From Bacteroidales bacterium UBA4070 (GTDB taxonomy: Bacteria > Bacteroidota > Bacteroidia > Bacteroidales > VadinHA17), in the NCBI GenBank assembly GCA_002383485.1, contig DFYY01000012.1:1-64000 (forward strand): DNA of 64,000 nt, written 5' to 3'. The notes under the pieces were generated by a model, which did not search any database, was not told where the DNA came from, and saw only the letters and a program-made list of their open reading frames with translations. Position 1 is the first letter of the stretch. Every line of letters begins with the position of its first letter. This document shows positions 7,948-14,396 of this stretch, piece by piece. The position numbers were made by a program, and so were the translations under genes.

Positions 7948-9242
7948 TTGCGAATTAAATATCTCATGGCTTCCGACGATGCGGCGCCTGCTGATAATAT
8001 GGAATCTGGTATATCCATGGGTCCCGATGCTGTTCCGGCAACAAATACTCCCTTGATGTTAGTCTCGGCAGGGCTGGCAAGCGGGTCTTTCTGGCCAACA
8101 AAGTTAAGGTGATCGAATTCCAGTTTTTGTTCCCTGAAGATTCCGGCTGCGTCGGTGTTGGGAAGCACACCCACTGAGAGGACCACCATATCATGCTCTG
8201 ATTCCTTCAGTTTGTTCTCGTTTATATCTTCATAACGAAGGATGAGATTGCCGTTTTCTTTTTCGGTAATCTTGCCAATCTTGCCTTTTATGAAATTGAC
8301 CCCCATTCCCTTGGCCTGCTCGTAAAACTCCTCGAAACCCTTGCCGAAGGACCTGATGTTAATATAATATATTGTAACATCAGCCATTGGAAGCGAACCC
8401 ATCAGGAGCTGGGCCTGCTTGATGGAGTACATGCAACAGATCTGCGAGCATATCGGGTTTCCGACAGTCGCATCGCGTGATCCAGTACACAGGACATAAG
8501 CAATTTTGTCAGGCACCTTGCCGTCACCGGGCCTGAGAACGGTATTGAAAGGACGGGTCGGCGCCAGTTGCCGCTCCATCTCCATGGATGTCAGAACGTT
8601 TTTGTACTGTCCGTAACCATATCTGGGTATTTTCAACGGATCAAACAATCTGAACCCGGTGGCAACGATCACAGCTCCTGCCGTGATATGGTACTCTTCA
8701 GCCTCCATTGTAAAATCGATGCATTTTGTAGGGCAGACTTTCTCACAAGCGCCGCACAGGGTGCAGTTTTCGATATCTATGGCCGCTACCCTGGGGCTGG
8801 CAATGCTGAACGGGATAAATGCGGCCTTACGGCCAACCAGGTTATACTGATACTGGTCCTTAACTACTACCGGGCAGGCCTGTTCGCAGAGCTGGCATGC
8901 AGTGCAGTCATCTTCCACCACATACCTGGGCTGTTTAATAACCACTGCTTCAAAGCTGTTTTCGCTTTTTTTCACAACTTTCTGAACCTCACTGCCGGTA
9001 AAGATTGTAATACCGTGATGCCGGGAAATTTCTGACATCTTTGGGGTGGTGATGCATGCAGCACAGTCGAGTGTTGGGAATACCTTACTCAGGAGGATCA
9101 TCTTGCCGCCTATGGAAAGATCTTTCTCCACCAGCAGGACACTGAAACCGTTATTTGCGAGGTTCAGAGCCGCCTCTCCACCTGCTATTCCTGCCCCGAT
9201 AACCAGCGCATCATAGTTAGCGGTCTTAATGTTTTCGGCCAT
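7944..9242 (-). CDS. HdrA-like flavoprotein (QmoA-like)
   Basis: A 432-residue HdrA/QmoA-like protein. FAD loop GAGIAGGEAA at 17-26; DCAACITTPKM near 60, a signature of short QmoA-like proteins; two 4Fe-4S sites, CTACQLCEQACP near 114 and CTLCGACEKVCP near 159; and CSQICCMYS near 270. It lacks the C-terminal ferredoxin part of the longer paralogue. It overlaps that gene by 4 bp and follows the MvhD-like gene after 2 bp, so the three are very likely co-translated. It probably forms the flavin core of the membrane complex with the QmoB-like protein. Confidence 0.87.
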   Translation of the reverse strand: MAENIKTANYDALVIGAGIAGGEAALNLANNGFSVLLVEKDLSIGGKMILLSKVFPTLDCAACITTPKMSEISRHHGITIFTGSEVQKVVKKSENSFEAVVIKQPRYVVEDDCTACQLCEQACPVVVKDQYQYNLVGRKAAFIPFSIASPRVAAIDIENCTLCGACEKVCPTKCIDFTMEAEEYHITAGAVIVATGFRLFDPLKIPRYGYGQYKNVLTSMEMERQLAPTRPFNTVLRPGDGKVPDKIAYVLCTGSRDATVGNPICSQICCMYSIKQAQLLMGSLPMADVTIYYINIRSFGKGFEEFYEQAKGMGVNFIKGKIGKITEKENGNLILRYEDINENKLKESEHDMVVLSVGVLPNTDAAGIFREQKLEFDHLNFVGQKDPLASPAETNIKGVFVAGTASGPMDIPDSILSAGAASSEAMRYLIRK

Positions 9243-9244
9243 GT

Positions 9245-9643
9245 TCAGCTCTTTGTTGATTGAAGTAAATACTGGTTAAAACTCTTTATCTGTTTTACAA
9301 AAGACTCACTGCACACAGAGCATATGGCAGCCATCCTTAAACGTGCAGGGTCAATGTTCTTCTCCTTCATCATCTGGTGTGTGATGCCGACTATATGCCC
9401 GGTCTTTTCGGTGCACGTTTCGCCGTAGGTGCAGTCGCTTCCGTCAGCTGCAATGAACACCCCGTCAAACCCCTTATCATAGGCATGCATGATCCATCGG
9501 GGCTTTATCCCGCTGGAACATGGTACCGCAATTGTATAAACGGTAGGAGGGTAATGGAGTTTAAGCAATCCCGCCATATCAATGGCGGGATCCGATATCT
9601 TTTCAGTTGAGAAAACCAGTATCCTGGCGCTTTTCTTCTCCAT
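9245..9643 (-). CDS. MvhD-like hydrogenase iron-sulfur subunit
   Basis: A 132-residue protein matching the MvhD/FrhD-type family (F420-non-reducing hydrogenase delta subunit), which links HdrA to an electron donor. Cysteines occur in VPCSSGIKPRW, DGSDCTYGETCTEK and AAICSVCSE, the usual pattern for its 2Fe-2S cluster. No hydrogenase or F420 genes are visible, so here it probably works only as an HdrA partner. The stop is 2 bp from the QmoA-like ATG, and the TusA-like gene ends 17 bp upstream. Confidence 0.85.
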   Translation of the reverse strand: MEKKSARILVFSTEKISDPAIDMAGLLKLHYPPTVYTIAVPCSSGIKPRWIMHAYDKGFDGVFIAADGSDCTYGETCTEKTGHIVGITHQMMKEKNIDPARLRMAAICSVCSESFVKQIKSFNQYLLQSTKS

Positions 9644-9660
9644 GGATGCCGGATATAGGT

Positions 9661-9912
9661 TTACTTTTTCCTGAGGTAGATTTTGTAATATCCGCTCTCC
9701 TCGATGGCTCCTAAGTATTCATGGCCCTGCTTTGTGCACCATTTCGGGATATCGACCCTGGTTCCCTCATCTGCTGAGAGCACTTCCATTATATCGCCAA
9801 CCTTGATAGTGCCGATGGCTTTCTTTGCCTCAAGCAGCGGGCCCGGGCATGCAGTACCTCTTGCATCGACTGATTTCGTGACGCTGACGTTTTTCAATTC
9901 TTCTGGTGTCAT
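9661..9912 (-). CDS. TusA-family sulfur carrier
   Basis: An 83-residue TusA/SirA-like protein. The family carries sulfur as a persulfide on a cysteine in a CPxP motif, here CPGP (DARGTACPGPLLEAKKAI, about residues 17-34). Length and motif are complete. It lies in the hdr operon between the DsrE-like and MvhD-like genes. TusA together with DsrE-type proteins and Hdr-like complexes is the set used in dissimilatory sulfur transfer (the sHdr pathway), so I infer that the complex handles protein-bound sulfane sulfur. Confidence 0.87.
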   Translation of the reverse strand: MTPEELKNVSVTKSVDARGTACPGPLLEAKKAIGTIKVGDIMEVLSADEGTRVDIPKWCTKQGHEYLGAIEESGYYKIYLRKK

Positions 9913-9976
9913 GGTGATTGATTTATTGATTTGTGAATAAATAATTCTATTTCAATAGTATATAAGAATTGTGCTT

Positions 9977-10546
9977 CTATGATATAAAGAGCTGTGTTGC
10001 ACTTTCATTGGCCTCAGCTATGAAGGTGACTGCTCCGGCATAACGCAGGCCGGGATAGTCTATCATCTCCTCCTTTTTGAATCCCATCAGGTTCATTGAC
10101 ATCTCGCAGATGGTGATCTCAATGCCGAGTTCGGCAGCTTCCTGAAACATCTTTTCGAGAGACATCACCCCCTGTTTCTTCATGAGGCCCTTAATCATAA
10201 GAGGACCTATGCCGGCCATGTTCATATTAGAGAGTTTCAGTTTGCTCTTCCCCTTCGGAAGCATTATGCCGAACATCTTTGATATGAAATCCTTGCCTTT
10301 TGCTTTCTTTTTCCTGTCTCTGAGAGCGGAAAGAGACCAGAATGAGAAGAATAGTTTGACCTTCGTATCCTGGGCTGCTGCGGCAAGAGCGATGATCATT
10401 GCGGCAAGTATCTTGTCTAGATCACCGGCAATAAGAGCAATGGAGAGCTGATCCTGGCGAGAGCCTTCAAGCCTTTCAATTTTTGCCTTCAGAGTATCGA
10501 TCTCCGACCGAAGGTCTTTTACTTCACTGGTGAGTTCAGGTTGCAT
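9977..10546 (-). CDS. DsrE/DsrF-like sulfur-relay protein
   Basis: A 189-residue protein with an N-terminal coiled coil (about residues 5-30) and a DsrE-like domain of the COG2210 kind. The candidate active cysteine is in ITICEMSMNLMG near residue 150, the position used for persulfide transfer in this group. It is the first gene of the leftward hdr operon, divergent from the Crp/Fnr gene. It is separated from the TusA gene by 64 bp, so TusA could have its own start signal, though none was seen. It is the likely sulfur-handling partner of TusA. Confidence 0.82.
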   Translation of the reverse strand: MQPELTSEVKDLRSEIDTLKAKIERLEGSRQDQLSIALIAGDLDKILAAMIIALAAAAQDTKVKLFFSFWSLSALRDRKKKAKGKDFISKMFGIMLPKGKSKLKLSNMNMAGIGPLMIKGLMKKQGVMSLEKMFQEAAELGIEITICEMSMNLMGFKKEEMIDYPGLRYAGAVTFIAEANESATQLFIS

Positions 10547-10708
10547 TACAGAATTTAGTTTGATTTATGTGTTTATACGATTACAGGTAGTGCTGATAAC
10601 TAAGATTTTGCCAGTTCTCTACAATGGAATTTGGTTAAGTTTTGTGAACAGGCAAATAACGCATTTCTTTTTTTCAGGTTTTCACTTTCGGGTGTGAGGT
10701 CGATTATG

Positions 10709-10730
10709 TAAGTTTGTGATCTGGATCACA
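10709..10730 (+). promoter_or_regulatory. CRP-type operator over the promoter of the Crp/Fnr gene
   Basis: TGTGATCTGGATCACA at 10715-10730 is a perfect TGTGA-N6-TCACA palindrome, one base away from the ideal E. coli CRP site. TAAGTTTG at 10709-10716 matches TAnnTTTG, so transcription should start near 10723, in the middle of the operator. That position predicts repression by the bound regulator. The ATG at 10749 lies 18 bp downstream, so an upstream in-frame GTG/ATG-type start inside the operator is unlikely to be used. The operator also lies upstream of the divergent DsrE-TusA-hdr operon and could act on it. Confidence 0.75.
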
Positions 10731-10748
10731 CTTTCAAACCTCTTCCAT

Positions 10749-11429
10749 ATGATCAGAAATGAATGCAGATATTGTTCCGTCAAGTCCAAGGCAGCCAAAA
10801 AGCTGAAGGACATGGAGACTGATGTACTCTCCTTCAACTGCGCTCTTACCAGCTTTAAGAAAGGAGATGTTCTCATCAAACAGGGTATGCTCTCCACCAA
10901 TGTGGTCTATCTCCGCAGCGGGCTGACCAAGCTGCACATCGAAGGTCCGTACGGAGACCAGATCGTAAGGATTGTCAAAGCGCCCGGTTATCTCGGGTTG
11001 CCCACCACCTTCGGAGACAAGATCAACCAGTACTCAATCACTGCCATAGACGAGGTGGAGGCTTGTTTCATCGACATCACAACCTTCAGGAAACTGCTCT
11101 ATTCAAACCCTGACTTTTCATATGAGATAATAATAGATATCTGCCGCAATGAGCTCGAAATTTACAACAGATGTGTTAACCGTTCCCAGAAACAGCTCAG
11201 GGGGAAGATTGCCGATGTCATCCTCGAAATGTCCGGGCCGATATATGATTCGGACAGCTTCACCATTCCCATCAGCCAGGAAGAGATAGGGAACCTCATC
11301 GATTCTTCAAGGGAGAGCGTAAGCCGCATCTTTGCAGAATTTGAAAAGGATAAAATTATTTCAGTCTCGGGAAAGAAGATTGAAATCAAGAAAAAGGAAT
11401 CATTGCTAATGATAAGTGCAAAAGGTTGA
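10749..11429 (+). CDS. Crp/Fnr-family transcription regulator
   Basis: A protein of about 226 residues with an N-terminal cyclic-nucleotide-binding-like beta barrel (about 20-120), a dimerisation helix, and a C-terminal winged helix. The recognition helix SSRESVSRIF keeps the R-E-x-V-x-R spacing that E. coli CRP (SRETVGR) uses to read TGTGA. The start IRNECRYCSVKS has two cysteines, common in Bacteroidota members, but lacks the four-cysteine Fnr set. The start at 10749 is chosen because the longer ORF would begin inside the operator and before the predicted transcription start. It is divergent from the hdr operon and 4 bp ahead of the AsmA-like gene. I infer negative autoregulation and possible control of the sulfur genes; the effector is unknown. 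Confidence 0.88.
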   Translation: MIRNECRYCSVKSKAAKKLKDMETDVLSFNCALTSFKKGDVLIKQGMLSTNVVYLRSGLTKLHIEGPYGDQIVRIVKAPGYLGLPTTFGDKINQYSITAIDEVEACFIDITTFRKLLYSNPDFSYEIIIDICRNELEIYNRCVNRSQKQLRGKIADVILEMSGPIYDSDSFTIPISQEEIGNLIDSSRESVSRIFAEFEKDKIISVSGKKIEIKKKESLLMISAKG

Positions 11430-11433
11430 AAAT

Positions 11434-14235
11434 ATGAAAAAGGGGTTGAAAATAACCGGTTTAATAATCGGATCATTGCTGGTAATAATAATTGCAGCAG
11501 GACTTGTCATACCGATTATATTCAAGGATAAAATAAAGGATAAGGTTGAAACTGAGATCAACTCCATGGTCAACGCCCGGGTTGAATTCTCAGGATATAA
11601 ACTCAGCCTGTCCCGGGCGTTCCCCAATATTTCATTCACACTGAAAGACCTGAATGTAACAGGTGTGGATAAATTCGAAGGTGATACGCTGGCAGCGGTA
11701 AAGTCATTTTCACTGGTATTTAACCTCATGAGTCTATTGGGTGATGGCGGATATGAAATCAGATCCGTCAATGTGGATGAGCTGCTGGTCAATGCCATCG
11801 TCCTCGAAGACGGGATGGCAAACTGGGATATCATTAAAGAGTCAGATGAACAGGTTGAAGAGAACGTGGCAGATACTCCGGGTGCAAATCCCCTGAAGGT
11901 GGCATTAAACAGATTTAAAATAAGCGACGGAAGGATTTTTTATACCGACAGGCAATCGGGGATGGCTGCCGCCATCGAGGAGCTGGATTTTAATCTCTCC
12001 GGGAACCTGAGCGCCGCCAGGTCAGATATTGCATTGGATCTCGCAGCAGGAAGCGTGGATCTCATTATGGATAAGATTTCCTACCTCACTGATGCCAGGG
12101 TGGGTTTCAAGGCAGAAATCGATGCCCTTACCGATTCGATGAAGTTTACCCTGAGGGACAATCGCTTTAACATAAACGATATTGTGCTGAACCTCTCAGG
12201 TACTGCAGCTATGCCAGGTGATGACATTGACCTTGACCTGATTTTCAACGCTCCGGAAACCTCCTTCAAATCGCTTCTGTCACTGGTCCCAGTCTTCTAT
12301 ATGAAGGACTTTGAGGAGCTTAAGGCGACGGGAACCTTTACACTTGATGGTGCTGTAAAGGGAACATACAGTTCTGCTGACAGTACCCTGCCTGACATTA
12401 CCGCGAACCTTGCGGTGATGGAAGGAGTGATAAGCTATCCTGACCTTCCTGAAAAGATCACAGCAATTAATATTAATGGTATGGTTCAGACTGACGGGAG
12501 GGAGATGGATAATACCACGGTAGATGTCAGCCGTTTCCATTTTGAACTTGCCGGCAACCCGTTTGATATGAACCTGAAACTGGCAACACCTCTGAGTGAC
12601 CCTTCGGTAAAGGCTGCCGCGAGGGGAAGGATTGACCTGGCAAAGCTGCAGCAGGCCATTCCGCTGGACAGTATCAGCCTCAACGGGCTGATTGACGTCT
12701 CACTTGATCTGGCAGGCCGGATGTCAATGCTGGAGAACAAGATGTATGATCAGTTCAATGCTGCCGGAAACCTCAGAATATCAGACATGTCCATGACAAT
12801 GACTGACATGCCTGCCCTTAAGATCAGCAATGCCGCCTTTGAGTTCAGTCCTGCTTTTGCAGAGCTGACCGGAATGGCTGCCACGATGGGCGATAAAAGC
12901 GATTTCACCCTCTCCGGCAGACTTGAAAATTATATACCTTACCTCTTTTCAGACGGCATTCTGAAAGGCAATCTGTCTCTGAAATCAAAGATGACCGATC
13001 TGAATGAGATTCTCGATATCATCCCTTCAGACACGCTGGATACCGACACTGCAGCGATGGAGGTCATACAGATCCCGGAAAACATGGATTTCACTTTTAG
13101 TGCCAATCTTGACAGGCTTGTCTATGGCAGGCTTGCTGCAACTGATGTTACCGGTAATATCCTTGTCCGTGACGGTGTTGTGACTGTCAGCGAGACAGGA
13201 ATGAAGACGCTGGGGGGTACAATGCTGATGAACGCATCCTATGATACGCGTGATACTCTTAAACCGCTGATTGATGCTGATCTGCTGATAAGTGCCGTCA
13301 ATATCAGGGAGACGTTTGATGCCTTTAACACCGTACGGCAGCTTATTCCTGCTGCGGCAGGACTGGGAGGGAATGTGACTGTAAAGATGGATTTCAGGAG
13401 CCTGCTTAACGGCAGTATGATGCCATTGTTAAACACAATGTCAGGGAGCGGGGAACTTAATTCTGAGTCAGTTCAGATAGTGGAATCAAAGACCTTTGAC
13501 AGGATAAAGAGTGTTTTGAAGTTGAATCAATCCTATACTAATATTGTAAAAGATATTAAGGCAACCTTTATAGTCAATGACGGACGCCTTTTTGTCAAGC
13601 CTTTCGATGCGAAGCTGGGCAATATAAAATTAAATGTTTCAGGAGACCAGGGAATAGACCGTACCATAAACTACCTTATAATGACGGAGATCCCCAGTGC
13701 CGACCTGGGAGAGTCCGCAAATGCCCTGATGGGGGCTTTTTCCACTCAGCTGGCAGCGTTGGGTTTAAACCTTACCCCGCCTGAGATTATAAAAATCAAC
13801 CTCAGGGTGGGCGGCACCTTTACTGACCCCGTTATAACTCCGGTATTTGCAGGCAGCGCCGGTAGAACCGTTACCTCGGTGGCTGCTTCCGTGGCTGACA
13901 CCGTTAAGCATGAGGTTGTGGAAAAGGTCAATGAGGCTGCCAGGCAACAGGCAGACAAGATCCTGAACGAGGCTGAGGAGAAGGCTCAGATGCTGCGTGA
14001 CGAAGCAGCCAGATCGGCGGGGGTCATACGCAGTGAGGCCGACCTTAGGGGTAAGAAGCTGGTTAAAGATGCCGAAGCACAGGGACCCCTTGCCGTTGCC
14101 GCCGCCAGGAGAGCTGCAGAAGTTCTCAACAAAGAGGCGGAAAAGCGGGCAACACAGCTGGTGACGGAGACCAACGGCCGTGCAGACAAGATACTTGCCG
14201 ATGCAAAGGCTAAAGCTGAGGAACTTCTCAAATAG
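11434..14235 (+). CDS. AsmA-family protein with C-terminal coiled coil
   Basis: About 933 residues. The start MKKGLKITGLIIGSLLVIII is a signal anchor, followed by the AsmA N-terminal pattern (FPNISFTLKDLNVTG near 70) and a long beta-rich periplasmic region with the AsmA C-terminal part near 640-800. AsmA-like proteins act in phospholipid transport or envelope assembly. The last 110 residues, from about 820, are an Ala/Glu/Lys/Arg-rich helix with repeated heptad-like units, an unusual addition to the family that resembles a long coiled coil. The ATG at 11434 is preferred to a GTG at 11416, which lies inside the Crp gene. The two genes are 4 bp apart, so they are probably co-transcribed. Confidence 0.83.
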   Translation: MKKGLKITGLIIGSLLVIIIAAGLVIPIIFKDKIKDKVETEINSMVNARVEFSGYKLSLSRAFPNISFTLKDLNVTGVDKFEGDTLAAVKSFSLVFNLMSLLGDGGYEIRSVNVDELLVNAIVLEDGMANWDIIKESDEQVEENVADTPGANPLKVALNRFKISDGRIFYTDRQSGMAAAIEELDFNLSGNLSAARSDIALDLAAGSVDLIMDKISYLTDARVGFKAEIDALTDSMKFTLRDNRFNINDIVLNLSGTAAMPGDDIDLDLIFNAPETSFKSLLSLVPVFYMKDFEELKATGTFTLDGAVKGTYSSADSTLPDITANLAVMEGVISYPDLPEKITAININGMVQTDGREMDNTTVDVSRFHFELAGNPFDMNLKLATPLSDPSVKAAARGRIDLAKLQQAIPLDSISLNGLIDVSLDLAGRMSMLENKMYDQFNAAGNLRISDMSMTMTDMPALKISNAAFEFSPAFAELTGMAATMGDKSDFTLSGRLENYIPYLFSDGILKGNLSLKSKMTDLNEILDIIPSDTLDTDTAAMEVIQIPENMDFTFSANLDRLVYGRLAATDVTGNILVRDGVVTVSETGMKTLGGTMLMNASYDTRDTLKPLIDADLLISAVNIRETFDAFNTVRQLIPAAAGLGGNVTVKMDFRSLLNGSMMPLLNTMSGSGELNSESVQIVESKTFDRIKSVLKLNQSYTNIVKDIKATFIVNDGRLFVKPFDAKLGNIKLNVSGDQGIDRTINYLIMTEIPSADLGESANALMGAFSTQLAALGLNLTPPEIIKINLRVGGTFTDPVITPVFAGSAGRTVTSVAASVADTVKHEVVEKVNEAARQQADKILNEAEEKAQMLRDEAARSAGVIRSEADLRGKKLVKDAEAQGPLAVAAARRAAEVLNKEAEKRATQLVTETNGRADKILADAKAKAEELLK

Positions 14236-14262
14236 CCTGTTCGGACTAATCACAGATATATT

Positions 14263-14288
14263 AAGGAGGTTGTAATGACCTCTTTTTT
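14263..14288 (+). terminator. Rho-independent terminator after the AsmA-like gene
   Basis: AGGAGGT (14264-14270) pairs with ACCTCTT (14278-14284, including a G-T pair at the base), followed by a T run from 14282. It ends the crp-asmA unit just before the Pho-box-like array. Confidence 0.6.
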
Positions 14289-14292
14289 ATTT

Positions 14293-14371
14293 TGTTACAA
14301 TCATGTAACAGAAGTGTCATTTAATCGTAACCGGTTTATTACAATCCTGTAACATCCATGACTGACTTTTG
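14293..14371 (+). promoter_or_regulatory. Array of six 7-mers in 11-bp register (Pho-box-like) plus -7-like element
   Basis: Six heptamers begin exactly every 11 bp: TGTTACA (14293), TGTAACA (14304), TGTCATT (14315), CGTAACC (14326), TATTACA (14337) and TGTAACA (14348), each separated by 4 bp. Direct 7-mers with 4-bp spacers are the architecture bound by PhoB/PhoP-type response regulators. GACTTTTG at 14364-14371 differs from TAnnTTTG in one base; the array ends 9 bp before it, where an activator would replace the -33 contact. Predicted transcription start is near 14378. No phoB/phoR genes are in the window. Confidence 0.7.
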
Positions 14372-14396
14372 CGCTGAATTCAAGTCAACCATCAAA

